A DNA stretch of 64,000 nt, taken from positions 1,922,001 through 1,986,000 of the forward strand of contig NZ_JAPEOR010000002.1 of the NCBI RefSeq assembly GCF_026341125.1, written 5' to 3'. How positions within the stretch are numbered: the first letter of the stretch is position 1; every line of letters starts with the position of its first letter. The notes under the pieces are model-generated. The model had not been told where the DNA came from. It was given only the letters and a program-made list of their open reading frames with translations, and did not search any database. The translations under genes and the position numbers were made by a program. This DNA is from Streptomyces sp. NBC_01142 (GTDB lineage: Bacteria; Actinomycetota; Actinomycetes; Streptomycetales; Streptomycetaceae). Shown here in pieces: positions 7,787-18,004 of this stretch.

Positions 7787-9117
7787 CGGGCGTCTTCGAT
7801 CCGTCCGGCGAGGCCGCGCGGGCCACCGAAGCGATCCTTTCCGACACGCTGCACGGGTCGCACCGCGGAGTCGTCGTGGACTCCCCGCCGGGTGCCGGCA
7901 AGTCCACGCTGGTCGTGCACGCCGCACGCGAACTGGCCGCGGCCGGGCGGCCGTTGATGGTCATCGCACAGACCAACGCGCAGGTGGACGACCTGGTCGT
8001 CCGGCTCGCCGAGAAGGACCCCCGGCTGCCGGTCGGGCGGCTGCACAGCAACGACCCCGATCCGTACGACGCATCGCTCGACGAGCTGGACAACGTCCGC
8101 ACGTCCGCCAAGGCGGGGGACCTTGCGGGCCTGGACATCGTCATCTCGACGGCAGCGAAGTGGGCGCATGTGCAGGGCGTCGAACCCTGGCGGCACGCCA
8201 TCGTCGACGAGGCGTACCAGATGCGTTCCGACGCGCTGCTCGCCGTCGCCGGGCTCTTCGAACGCGCGCTGTTCGTCGGCGACCCGGGCCAGCTGGACCC
8301 CTTCTCGATCGTGGGCGCGGACCAGTGGGCCGGGCTGTCGTACGACCCCTCCGCGAGCGCGGTCTCGACACTCCTGGCGCACAACCCGGAGCTGCCGCAG
8401 CACCGGCTGCCCGTCTCCTGGCGGCTCCCGGCGTCCGCCGCGCCCCTGGTGTCCGACGCCTTCTACCCGTACACCCCCTTTCGCAGCGGTACGGGTCCGG
8501 ACGACCGGCGGCTCGCCTTCGGGGTGCCGTCGGACGGCTCGGGTCCCGACCGGGTGCTGGACGAGGCGGCTCAGTCGGGGTGGGGCCTGCTGGAGCTGCC
8601 CGCCCGCCGCACGCCCCGTACGGACCCCGAGGCGGTACGGGCCGTGGCCCTGGTCGTCCGCCGGCTGCTGGACCGCGGGGGCGTGGCGACCAGCGAACGT
8701 TCCGAGGGGCCGGTCCCGGTGACCGCCGACCGGATCGCGGTCGGCACGGCCCACCGCGACCAGGCAGCGGCGGTGCGGGCGGCGCTCGCCGAGGTGGGGG
8801 TGCGCGACGTCACCGTGGACACGGCGAACCGCCTCCAGGGGCGGGAGTACGACGTCACGGTGGTCCTGCACCCGCTCTCGGGCCGCCCGGACGCGACGGC
8901 GTTCCACCTGGAGACGGGGCGCCTGTGTGTGCTCGCGTCCCGTCACCGGCACGCGTGCATCGTGGTGTGCCGCGCGGGCGTCACGGACCTGCTGGACGAG
9001 CACCCTTCGACGGAGCCGGTCCAGCTGGGCGTGACGGTGAAGTTCCCGGACGGCTGGGAGGCGAATCACGCGGTGATGGCCCATCTGGCGGAACACCGGG
9101 TGAGCTGGCGGCCGTAG
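7783..9117 (+). CDS. Superfamily 1B (Dna2/Upf1-like) DNA helicase
   Basis: A 444-aa helicase. Visible motifs: Walker A SPPGAGKST (K40), motif Ia IAQTNAQVDD, Walker B IVDEAYQM (D142, E143), motif III GDPGQLDP near 166-173, motif IV VSWRLP, motif V VDTANRLQGREYD and motif VI region LASRHRHACIVV. The set matches AAA_11/AAA_12-type SF1B helicases, which move 5' to 3'. It is short: little room for a 1B barrel or accessory domains. GTG at 7783 follows ggaggtgccct. With the four-Cys nuclease two genes upstream it would make a split version of the Dna2 nuclease-helicase; this is inferred from family knowledge and gene order. Confidence 0.85.
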   Translation: MTGVFDPSGEAARATEAILSDTLHGSHRGVVVDSPPGAGKSTLVVHAARELAAAGRPLMVIAQTNAQVDDLVVRLAEKDPRLPVGRLHSNDPDPYDASLDELDNVRTSAKAGDLAGLDIVISTAAKWAHVQGVEPWRHAIVDEAYQMRSDALLAVAGLFERALFVGDPGQLDPFSIVGADQWAGLSYDPSASAVSTLLAHNPELPQHRLPVSWRLPASAAPLVSDAFYPYTPFRSGTGPDDRRLAFGVPSDGSGPDRVLDEAAQSGWGLLELPARRTPRTDPEAVRAVALVVRRLLDRGGVATSERSEGPVPVTADRIAVGTAHRDQAAAVRAALAEVGVRDVTVDTANRLQGREYDVTVVLHPLSGRPDATAFHLETGRLCVLASRHRHACIVVCRAGVTDLLDEHPSTEPVQLGVTVKFPDGWEANHAVMAHLAEHRVSWRP

Positions 9118-9191
9118 ACCCACTTGCGGTGAGCGGGAGAATGGATGGCGGCCCCGAACGCGGGCCGCACACGTGCGAGGAGGAGACCCAT

Positions 9192-9530
9192 ATGGCGGAA
9201 CCCGAGCGGAGCGAGCGACGGCTGCGACCGGCCCCGCTGCTCTTCGAGCCGTCGGAGGCTGCCGCCGACCCCGAGCACTTCTTCGACCTGGAGTCCATCG
9301 AGGACCCGCGGGAGCTGCTGACCCGGGCCACCGAACTGACCCTGGCATTCCGCGCGGCGACCGACCGGGCCCTGGAGTTCCAGGCGATCGCGGCGGCCCA
9401 GCTCGCCGACCCGCGGCACTTCGACCGCCTCACCCCCGCGGACATCGCCCGCCGGGCGGAGTGGACCGAGGACTACGCCCGGAAGATGATCGAGTTCGGC
9501 AGCGACCTGCTGCGCAACAACACCCCGTAG
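9192..9530 (+). CDS. Conserved hypothetical protein (112 aa)
   Basis: A 112-aa acidic, helical, soluble protein with a strong ribosome binding site (gaggaggagaccca before ATG 9192). It begins with a charged tail and has two helical segments (LTRATELTLAFRAATDRALEFQ and TPADIARRAEWTEDYARKMIEFG). No known domain was recognised. It follows the helicase gene by 74 bp on the same strand and may be part of that operon or have its own promoter. Confidence 0.75.
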   Translation: MAEPERSERRLRPAPLLFEPSEAAADPEHFFDLESIEDPRELLTRATELTLAFRAATDRALEFQAIAAAQLADPRHFDRLTPADIARRAEWTEDYARKMIEFGSDLLRNNTP

Positions 9531-9659
9531 ACCACCGGGCGCGGTCGATACCCCGCCTGGCATATGCCGGGGCGCAAGATACCCCCTCCCACCCCGCGCT
9601 GCACCCATTTCCGCAAACCCTCAGAAACCGCGTCGTCACTCCGGGTAGATCTTGGAGAC

Positions 9660-10325
9660 ATGACCGCATGGCTGCGAGACGAGACCCTGCTGAACTCCGG
9701 CGCCGCCGAGACCGAGCGTCGTCCGGACATCTTCGCCTCCCTGCGGGAGGAGGGCCGCAACCACGTCGCACACGTCACGGCCCCCGGCGCCGGCTGGCTC
9801 ACGTCCGCAGGGGACCGTCCGCGCTCCATGCTCGCCCTCTGGGAGACCCGCCCGACCGCACCGGCCGTACTGCCCTGCGGCTCCGTCTTCGACGCCGTGA
9901 ACGTGCCCGCGGTCTTCGGGCGGCGGATGCTCGACCGGCTCTGGACGGAGGGGCCGGGCTCCGGGCCCGTCGCCATGCATCTCGGCCGGATGATGCTCTT
10001 CGCCGCCCCCGGCACCGCCCAGCGCCTGCCGTCGCTGCTCGGCTGGGAGGAGTGGGGAGATTCCGTACCGCCCCTGATCTGCCACGGCATCGGCGACGCG
10101 GTGACCGTCCCGGCGCTGACCCCCGGCCGCACCCCCTCCGGACCGCGCTGGCTGGTGGCTCCCGACACCCGGCGCCCCTGGCTGCCCGGGCCCGAGGTGC
10201 TGCTCTGGGCCTGTGTGCGGGCCGCCCGCGCGGCCCGCGCGAGCTCCTCTCCCAGCGGCCGTATATCGATTTTTCCTCCCGCCGATCAGGATGCTAAGGT
10301 CTACGACGTCAGCAGGCGCCGCTAG
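9660..10325 (+). CDS. Primase/polymerase-N-terminal-like conserved protein ending inside tRNA-Lys
   Basis: A 221-aa protein of a Streptomyces family usually labelled bifunctional DNA primase/polymerase-like; the call is from memory of segments such as FDAVNVPAVFGRRMLDRLW and LLFAAPGTAQRLPSLL, and no catalytic primase motif is evident. ATG at 9660 follows ttggagac. The C-terminal segment ISIFPPADQDAKVYDVSRRR runs into the tRNA: the last ten bases, including the TAG stop, are the first ten bases of tRNA-Lys. The tRNA promoter therefore probably lies within the 3' end of this gene. Confidence 0.7.
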   Translation: MTAWLRDETLLNSGAAETERRPDIFASLREEGRNHVAHVTAPGAGWLTSAGDRPRSMLALWETRPTAPAVLPCGSVFDAVNVPAVFGRRMLDRLWTEGPGSGPVAMHLGRMMLFAAPGTAQRLPSLLGWEEWGDSVPPLICHGIGDAVTVPALTPGRTPSGPRWLVAPDTRRPWLPGPEVLLWACVRAARAARASSSPSGRISIFPPADQDAKVYDVSRRR

Positions 10326-10389
10326 CTCAGTTGGTTAGAGCAGCTGACTCTTAATCAGCGGGTCCGGGGTTCGAGTCCCTGGCGGCGCA
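10316..10389 (+). tRNA. tRNA-Lys(CTT), copy 1
   Basis: 74 nt without an encoded CCA. The acceptor arm gcgccgc pairs with gcggcgc, discriminator A. The anticodon stem gctga/tcagc encloses loop ctcttaa, giving anticodon CTT (reads AAG). The T-arm ggttcgagtcc is standard. It is identical in sequence to the copies at 25824 and 32004, and all three share the leader gtcagcag immediately upstream. Confidence 0.97.
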
Positions 10390-10398
10390 CAGACGGAG

Positions 10399-10428
10399 AA
10401 AGCCCCTCGCGAGAGCGAGGGGCTTTTT
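10399..10428 (+). terminator. Rho-independent terminator after tRNA-Lys copy 1
   Basis: Stem aagcccctcgc/gcgaggggctt with a 4-nt loop, followed by a run of T (gctttttcg). Confidence 0.9.
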
Positions 10429-10462
10429 CGTTCCCGCGGCAGCGACACCGGCCACCCCGGCC

Positions 10463-11719
10463 CTACACCGTGGAGATCTTGACCGTCCATGCGCCCGTAC
10501 GCGTCCGGTCCGCCACCTCCACCCTCGTCCGCTGGCCCGGTGTCCCCGGCGTCGTGAACGTCTCCCCGACCCCCAGCGGCGCGTCCGCCAGCTGCGGGTA
10601 GACCGAGGTGTCCCAGCACGCCTCGGTCTCCGGGTGGGTGTCCACCACCTCGATCGGGCCGCCGCCCGACGCCGTCTCGGCCTGGACGCGGTAGAGCAGC
10701 ACGCCCTCGGTGCAGGTGTTCTCGTCGTTCCCGGTCGATCCGCGCGCCTCGATCGCCAGCGCGGTGTTCTGCCCGGTCCTGACGACCGCGAGCCTCGTGC
10801 CGATGCTCGCGCCCGGGACCGGCGCCGCCGCGACCGGCTCCAGGGTGACCAGCCCGCCATCCGTCACGCACCGCACCTCACTGCGGTCCAGCCAGCCCAG
10901 CTTCCACTTGTGCCAGCCGAAGAGATCGGGCGCGAGTCCGAACTGGCTGCCCATCACGTCCCAGTCCCCGACATAGGTGTCCCAGTCGCCCTTGCCGTCC
11001 GTCGGCCGGTGGTAGAGGTCGGGCAGGTCGAAGACATGCCCGGTCTCGTGGGCCAGCACATTGCGGTCCGGTGGATGCCGCTCGAAGACGGTGACGACGC
11101 GCCTGATGTCGACGCCGTCGGCGTGCAGCGCCTTGTCGAAGTTGACCACCTTCGTCGCGTCGGAGTCGACGCCGGGCGCGTCCGGGTCGGCGACCAGATA
11201 GACGACGTCGTAGCGGGAGAAGTCGACCGCCGGGTCGGCCGCGGCGATCGCGTCACGCAGATACGTGGAGCGCTGCCCGGCCTCCCAGTCCCGCCTTATC
11301 CCGTACGACGTCGAGGCCTTCGGCATCTCCACCCACTCGCGCTCCGGGTGCGGGCGCAGCGCGAACTTTCCGTACGAGGCCTGCCGGAAGAACTCGCTGG
11401 TGGCCGGGAAGTGGTCGGACGCGAGGACGTCCGGCCCGTTCAGCGGCACGGAGTCGGGGAACGAGAGAAAGACCATGACCGCGTCGAGACGGGTGACCGG
11501 GCGCGGATAGGAGCCGTTCCAGGTGTCGAGGCCCAGGGAGTGGTGGGCGGGGGTGCGGGGCAGCGCGCAGGGCCCCGCCGCCGACTCGGCCACCGCGGGA
11601 CCCGCGACCAGGGACGTGGCGGCGAGCGCCGTGAGAGAGGTGAGGGCAGCCGCGGCGCTGCGGAGGCGCCCACGTTCCACTCCCCCGGGTGTTCCCTGGG
11701 GTGACTGCTGACCCTCCAC
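10463..11719 (-). CDS. Secreted M6-family zinc metalloprotease
   Basis: A 418-aa exported protease of the M6 (immune inhibitor A-like) group. Residues 1 to about 45 form a signal peptide (hydrophobic stretch ALTSLTALAATSLVAG, cleavage near AVA-ES). The zinc site is HETGHVFDLPDLY (H224, E225, H228, D234), followed by the Met-turn-like WDVMGSQFG. GTG at 11719 has GGAGG six bases upstream. The C-terminal 120 residues lack an obvious binding module but contain two cysteines suited to a disulfide. Presumed role: extracellular protein degradation. It is divergent from cdgA across a 423-bp region. Confidence 0.88.
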   Translation of the reverse strand: MEGQQSPQGTPGGVERGRLRSAAAALTSLTALAATSLVAGPAVAESAAGPCALPRTPAHHSLGLDTWNGSYPRPVTRLDAVMVFLSFPDSVPLNGPDVLASDHFPATSEFFRQASYGKFALRPHPEREWVEMPKASTSYGIRRDWEAGQRSTYLRDAIAAADPAVDFSRYDVVYLVADPDAPGVDSDATKVVNFDKALHADGVDIRRVVTVFERHPPDRNVLAHETGHVFDLPDLYHRPTDGKGDWDTYVGDWDVMGSQFGLAPDLFGWHKWKLGWLDRSEVRCVTDGGLVTLEPVAAAPVPGASIGTRLAVVRTGQNTALAIEARGSTGNDENTCTEGVLLYRVQAETASGGGPIEVVDTHPETEACWDTSVYPQLADAPLGVGETFTTPGTPGQRTRVEVADRTRTGAWTVKISTV

Positions 11720-12142
11720 GTGGACCTCCGGCTACGGAATGGGGGACACCTCACCCACCCTGTGACGTTTTGAGGTGGTACGCCCTGTTCCGCTGCCCCA
11801 CTCGGGTGACCGACCCGACACCGGGCCGACACCGACCCGATATCCACCGGGTCGCGGCCGACACTCCGAAGGCTCACGGAACGTCACAACCGGTCAGGAC
11901 GGAATCGACCAGGGCTCAGACCTGTGCAGAAACGATCGTCCGTGGGTCATCAGCGGGCCTCTCCAGAGCGGCATAGCTGGAACGGCCGAGGGGCAGCCTC
12001 TATGATCGGCACACTTTCCCGACGTCTTCCCCGGCTTCTTCCCGGACTTCATCCAGGACTTCTTCGTCGACTGCCTTGGCCGGCTGTCCCCGACCACATG
12101 CGTACGAACCTGTACGACACAACTGCACTGCGGGAGTGAGCG
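11720..12142. promoter_or_regulatory. 423-bp divergent intergenic region (M6 protease / cdgA)
   Basis: No convincing gene. An inverted repeat TCAC-N7-GTGA lies at 11751-11765 close to the protease start. The half-sites resemble BldD half-sites (BldD is known to bind in front of cdgA in S. coelicolor), but the spacing does not fit the published consensus well. The stretch 12020-12070 is rich in cttcc repeats (cttccccggcttcttcccgg). Confidence 0.4.
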
Positions 12143-13951
12143 GTGAGCGGAACCTCCGAAGGACCAGGGCCCGCGGGAGTCGCAATGACCGGTAACACCC
12201 TGCCGTCAGTCACTGAGCGTCACCATGTCGGCCGGACCGCTGCCGAGCTGCGTGACTACCGGGCCGCGTTCAACGCCGCGCACCTCGCGATGGCCGTCGT
12301 CGACCACAGAGGCCTCGTGGTGACCGCGAACGACGCCCTCGCCGCGCTGCTCGACACCGAACCCACCGATCTGCAGGAGCAGTCCGCGGCCGAGCTCGTC
12401 GACCTCGCCTCGGACGGCCGCACCTGGCACGCGTACCGCGAAGTGCTGCGCGGCCGCCGCTCCCGCTTCCGCTGCACCCGGCGTCTCAAGCACCCCGACG
12501 GGCGCTCGCTGTGGGCCGAGGTCACCGTCGCGCCCGTACCGGACAGCCGGAATGTGCTGCTCTCCGTCGCGGACATCAGCGAGCGGCGCGAGCTGCATGC
12601 ACGGCTGCGCCATCTCCAGATGCACGACCTGGTGACGCGGCTGCCCAACCGCACGCTCTTCTTCGAGCGGCTGTCGGCGGCGCTGGAGTCATCGCCGTAC
12701 GACCATGGCTCCACCGGGCGGATCGGGCTGTGCTACCTGGACCTCGACGGCTTCAAGGCGGTCAACGACACCCTCGGCCACCGGGTCGGCGACCGGCTGC
12801 TCGCCGCCGTCGCCGACCGGCTCACCGAGTGCGCCGACAGCGACGGCCACAGCGGCGGTCATCTGGTGGCCCGGCTCGGCGGCGACGAGTTCGCGCTCCT
12901 CGTCGAGGACTCCACCGGTACGGAGCAGCTCGCCGCTCTCGCCCAGCGCGTGCTGGCCTCGCTCCAGCAGCCGTTCGACCTGTCCGGACAGCGGCTTTCG
13001 GTCTCGGCCTCGATCGGGGTGGTGGAGCGATCGGTGACAGGCACGAGCGCGACCGGTCTGATGCAGGCCGCGGACACCACGCTGTACTGGGCAAAGGCGG
13101 ACGGCAGGGCCCGCTGGACCCTCTTCGACCCCGAGCGCAACGCGCACCGGATGACCCGTCAGGCGCTGGCCAGCACGCTACGGCCGGCGGTGGAGCGCGG
13201 GGAATTCGCGCTGGAGTACCAGCCGTTGGTGGGGATGGCGGACGGAGTCACGCGAGGCGTGGAGGCGCTGGTGCGCTGGCACCACCCGCAGTTCGGCACT
13301 CTTGCGCCGAATCGGTTCATCACAATCGCCGAGGAGGACGGCTCGATCATCCAGCTCGGGCAGTGGGTGCTCCGTACGGCGTGCCGCCAGGCCCGCCAGT
13401 GGCAGAAGGACCACCCGGACACCCCGCCGCTGTTCGTCAGCGTCAATGTCGCCGTACGCCAGGTGTGGGACTCCGACCTGGTCGCGGACGTGGCGGAGAT
13501 CCTGGCCGAGACGGGGCTGGAGCCACATCTGCTGCAGCTGGAGCTCACCGAGTCCGCGGTCATGGGCTCGGCGGGCCGCCCGCTCCAGGCGCTTCAGGCG
13601 CTCAGCGACATGGGCGTGCAGATCGCCATCGACGACTTCGGGACCGGATACTCCAACCTCGCGTATCTGAGCCGGCTGCCCGTCTCCGTACTGAAACTCG
13701 ACGGATCGTTTGTTCGCGGCTTCCAGGACGAGGCGCATCCCAACCCGGCGGACGAGACGATCGTGGAGGCGATGGTCGAACTGGCGCACCGGCTCGGTCT
13801 GACGGTCACGGCGGAGTGCGTGGAAACGGCGGGCCAGGCGTCCCGCCTGCGGCGGATCGGCTGCGACACGGGCCAGGGGTGGCTGTACTCGCGGGCGGTG
13901 GCTCCGGAGCGGATCGCGGAGCTGATCGCCGTCAGCGCGCTGTCGGCCTGA
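12143..13951 (+). CDS. cdgA: PAS-GGDEF-EAL cyclic di-GMP protein CdgA
   Basis: A 602-aa cytoplasmic protein with a PAS domain (about 37-150), GGDEF (about 160-330) and EAL (about 340-595). The GGDEF active site is intact (RLGGDEF, G246-F250); no RxxD inhibitory site precedes it. The EAL site is intact (VEALVRWHH, E374) with IDDFGTGYSNL near 535, so both cyclase and phosphodiesterase activities are possible. GTG at 12143 follows gggagtgagcg. The domain order and the conserved neighbourhood (chitinase, ehu-type transporter, cslA-glxA downstream) point to the orthologue of S. coelicolor CdgA, whose overexpression blocks aerial growth and which belongs to the BldD regulon. No membrane segment is seen. 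Confidence 0.85.
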   Translation: MSGTSEGPGPAGVAMTGNTLPSVTERHHVGRTAAELRDYRAAFNAAHLAMAVVDHRGLVVTANDALAALLDTEPTDLQEQSAAELVDLASDGRTWHAYREVLRGRRSRFRCTRRLKHPDGRSLWAEVTVAPVPDSRNVLLSVADISERRELHARLRHLQMHDLVTRLPNRTLFFERLSAALESSPYDHGSTGRIGLCYLDLDGFKAVNDTLGHRVGDRLLAAVADRLTECADSDGHSGGHLVARLGGDEFALLVEDSTGTEQLAALAQRVLASLQQPFDLSGQRLSVSASIGVVERSVTGTSATGLMQAADTTLYWAKADGRARWTLFDPERNAHRMTRQALASTLRPAVERGEFALEYQPLVGMADGVTRGVEALVRWHHPQFGTLAPNRFITIAEEDGSIIQLGQWVLRTACRQARQWQKDHPDTPPLFVSVNVAVRQVWDSDLVADVAEILAETGLEPHLLQLELTESAVMGSAGRPLQALQALSDMGVQIAIDDFGTGYSNLAYLSRLPVSVLKLDGSFVRGFQDEAHPNPADETIVEAMVELAHRLGLTVTAECVETAGQASRLRRIGCDTGQGWLYSRAVAPERIAELIAVSALSA

Positions 13952-14016
13952 CGGCCTGCGGGCACCCTGCCTCGCCGGGTGCCCGCCCTCGCCGGGTGCC
14001 CGGCCACCGGAACCGA

Positions 14017-14051
14017 CCGCCCCCAACCCGGGAAGATCCGGGTGGGGGCGG
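14017..14051. terminator. Convergent terminator between cdgA and chitinase
   Basis: Stem ccgcccccaacccgg with its complement ccgggtgggggcgg around a short loop. It lies between two convergent genes and can act in both directions. No T-run, as is common in Streptomyces. Confidence 0.7.
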
Positions 14052-14090
14052 CGGCCTGTGGGGGGGGCAGGGAGGCGGAGAGCCAGGGGG

Positions 14091-15803
<1,713 letters not shown>

Positions 15804-15873
15804 GTACAGCCTCCGAGGGGGGTGTGCGGAACGGTGGTTGGTGAAGTGATAGCGATTCGGCCAGTACCGCGTC

Positions 15874-15905
15874 AATGGTCTGAACCAAATTGAGGACTAG
15901 ACCAA
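15874..15905 (-). promoter_or_regulatory. Chitinase-type direct repeats (DasR-like sites)
   Basis: Read on the minus strand, two imperfect copies occur: attggtctagtcc (15894-15906) and tttggttcagaccatt (15874-15889). Both match the 12-bp tggtc-taGacca repeats known from Streptomyces chitinase promoters and the DasR consensus. They lie about 70-100 bp upstream of the chitinase start. Confidence 0.7.
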
Positions 15906-16055
15906 TTTCGCGAGGAAATCGCTTGTCACAGGCACATCCGGCGCACACCCGGCGCACGAAGCCGCTCGCCACCATCGGTGACGAGCGGTTTAAGATTCCA
16001 TTAAGGGCGTCCAGTTCGGGCAGTTCAGGAATGAACCACTCGATGAACCACTCGG

Positions 16056-17207
16056 TCAGGCGGGCAGGTCGTACGCGTCCGCAATCAGGCCGTAGCTGCG
16101 CAGCCGCACCTCGCCGCCGTGCGCATTGGCCGTGATCATCAACTCGTCGGCGCCCGTGCGCTTCTGGAGATCGTCCAGGCCGGTGCGCACCGCGTCCGGG
16201 GTGCCGTGGACGACGTTCGCCAGCCAGCCGTCCACGAACTCCCGCTCCGCGGAACTGAATGCGTACGCCTCCGCCTCCTCGGGCGTGGGGATCAGTCCGG
16301 GCCGGCCGGTGCGCAGCCGGAGCATGGACAGCGCGCCGGTCAGCACCTGGCGGCGGGCCTCCTTCTCGTCGTCCGAGGCGAGCGCGGCGACGCCGATCAG
16401 CGCGTACGGCGCATCCAGCACGGCGGAGGGACGGAACGACTCGCGGTAGAGGTCCAGCGCCGGGACGGTGTTCTGCGCGGAGAAGTGGTGGGCGAAGGCG
16501 AAGGGCAGTCCCAGCACGCCGGCCAGCCGGGCGCTGAAGCCGGAGGAGCCGAGCAGCCAGACCGGCGGACGGGCCGAGGGGCCCTGCACCGGTCCCGGTA
16601 CCGCGTGGATACGCGCGTACGGATGCCCGTCGGGGAAGTCGTCGTCCAGGAACCGGGTCAGCTCGGCGAGCTGTTGCGGGAAGTCGTCGGCGCCCTCGTG
16701 GAGCCGGTCGGTGCGCCTCAGCGCCGCGGCGGTGGCGCCGTCGGTGCCGGGGGCCCGGCCCAGACCCAGGTCGACGCGGCCCGGGGCGAGCGCCTCCAGG
16801 GTGCCGAACTGCTCGGCGATCACCAGCGGGGCGTGGTTGGGCAGCATCACGCCGCCCGAGCCGAGCCGGATGCGCTCGGTGTGGGCGGCGAGATGGGCGA
16901 GGATCACGGCCGGGGACGACGAGGCGACGCCCGGCATGGAGTGGTGCTCGGCGACCCAGTGGCGGTGGTAGCCACGGCGTTCGGCGAGCCGGGCGATGTC
17001 CACGCTGGTGCGCAGGGCATCGGTCGCGGTACGGCCGCTGCCGACCGTGACCAGGTCCAGTACGGACAGGGGCACGGCTGCGGTTCCGTTCGCCGTGCCC
17101 CGAATCGCGTCACCCTGTGCCGCGTCGCCCTGCATCGGTTCACCCTGTATCGCGTCACCCCGTACCGGGTCACCGTGCCGTGCGTCACCGTGCGTTGCGT
17201 CGTCCAC
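16056..17207 (-). CDS. LLM-class flavin-dependent oxidoreductase (MsnO8-type)
   Basis: A 383-aa protein of the bacterial luciferase-like family. Core motifs: [18 protein letters not shown] near 48-65, [21 protein letters not shown] near 81-101, the [39 protein letters not shown] block and [17 protein letters not shown]. These are the usual FMN-binding segments. The first 40 residues are a degenerate repeat (units like HGD, RGD, QGD) not part of the fold; GTG at 17207 is used, but a start at Met25 would give a more normal length. The substrate is unknown. It is convergent with no partner and upstream of the racemase pair on the same strand, about 80 bp away. Confidence 0.85.
   Translation of the reverse strand: MDDATHGDARHGDPVRGDAIQGEPMQGDAAQGDAIRGTANGTAAVPLSVLDLVTVGSGRTATDALRTSVDIARLAERRGYHRHWVAEHHSMPGVASSSPAVILAHLAAHTERIRLGSGGVMLPNHAPLVIAEQFGTLEALAPGRVDLGLGRAPGTDGATAAALRRTDRLHEGADDFPQQLAELTRFLDDDFPDGHPYARIHAVPGPVQGPSARPPVWLLGSSGFSARLAGVLGLPFAFAHHFSAQNTVPALDLYRESFRPSAVLDAPYALIGVAALASDDEKEARRQVLTGALSMLRLRTGRPGLIPTPEEAEAYAFSSAEREFVDGWLANVVHGTPDAVRTGLDDLQKRTGADELMITANAHGGEVRLRSYGLIADAYDLPA
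17100..17207. repeat. Degenerate 15-bp repeats encoding the LLM protein N-terminus
   Basis: Blocks of about 15 bp containing cgcgtcaccctg or caccgtgccg recur six to seven times, encoding Gly-Asp repeats with variable neighbours. The repeat lies wholly in the first 40 codons. Confidence 0.6.
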
Positions 17208-17284
17208 CGGTCAAGCCCTCCTGCGCCAAGAAGTACGTTCGACCCAGGCAAACAGGAGGGTAACTCCGGTTTATTCCCGGCAGG

Positions 17285-18004
17285 CTATTCCGGACGGGCG
17301 AAGAGCGTGCCCAGCTTCTTTCCCCAGGCCCGCCGCTCCGCCAGCCGCAGCCCCTCCCACACCGTCACCTGGTTCGCGGTGAGGACCGGCTTGCCCAGCG
17401 CCTCCTCCAGCTCGTCCAGGTACGCCACCGTGTGCAGGGCCGTGTCCGGCAGCAGCACCACCTCCGCGTCCGGGTGGTCGCCCGAGCGCGCCAGCTCCAG
17501 CACCTCCGCCCGGCCCCAGGTGCCGACCTCGGCGGCCGTGACGATGCCGCTCGCCCGGTCCGCGACCACCTCGGCCCCGGACGCCTTGAGGAAGGCGGTG
17601 AAGAGCGCCGTGACGTCCTGCGGATAGGTCGCGGCGACCGCGACCCGCTCGGCGCCCAGCTGCCGTACGGCGTGGGTGAAGGCGAACGACGTGCTCGACG
17701 CGGGCAGCCCCGCCGCCAGCGCGAGCGAGCGGATCTGCTCGTGCGCCCCCTCCCAGCCGTACACGAAGCTCCCGCTGGTGCAGGCCCACACCACCGACTC
17801 CGCTCCCGCGAGCCGCAGCTCCTCCACGCCAGCGGCGAGCCGGTCCGCCGAGCCCATCTCCAGCAGTGCGTCGACGCGGTGCGCGTCCTCGCCGATGTCG
17901 GTGTGGACGACGGGCACTCTGATGTCGCTGTTGAGGAGCACTTCGAGCCGGGGGTAGTCGTCCTCGGCGGAGTGGCCGGGGTAGAGAAGTCCGACTGTCG
18001 TCAT
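17285..18004 (-). CDS. Asp/Glu racemase/maleate isomerase-family protein (second Cys missing)
   Basis: A 239-aa protein of the family containing maleate cis-trans isomerase, arylmalonate decarboxylase and EutA. It keeps the first catalytic Cys (VVWACTSGSF, C75), the substrate-binding SFAFTHAVRQLGAERVAVAATYP segment and the closing TANQVTVWEGLR motif. The second Cys, expected in an SCTNL-like motif, is replaced (VVLLPDTALHT), so a two-base racemase mechanism is unlikely. ATG at 18004 overlaps the stop of the upstream paralogue by 4 bp. In ectoine-utilisation loci a protein of this family (EutA) accompanies an Ehu transporter, which fits this setting. Confidence 0.82.
   Translation of the reverse strand: MTTVGLLYPGHSAEDDYPRLEVLLNSDIRVPVVHTDIGEDAHRVDALLEMGSADRLAAGVEELRLAGAESVVWACTSGSFVYGWEGAHEQIRSLALAAGLPASSTSFAFTHAVRQLGAERVAVAATYPQDVTALFTAFLKASGAEVVADRASGIVTAAEVGTWGRAEVLELARSGDHPDAEVVLLPDTALHTVAYLDELEEALGKPVLTANQVTVWEGLRLAERRAWGKKLGTLFARPE

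Noticed and set aside
11751..11765. BldD box in front of cdgA
   Set aside because: TCAC/GTGA half-sites are there, but the 7-bp spacing does not fit the consensus and the site is about 380 bp from cdgA, next to the protease gene.
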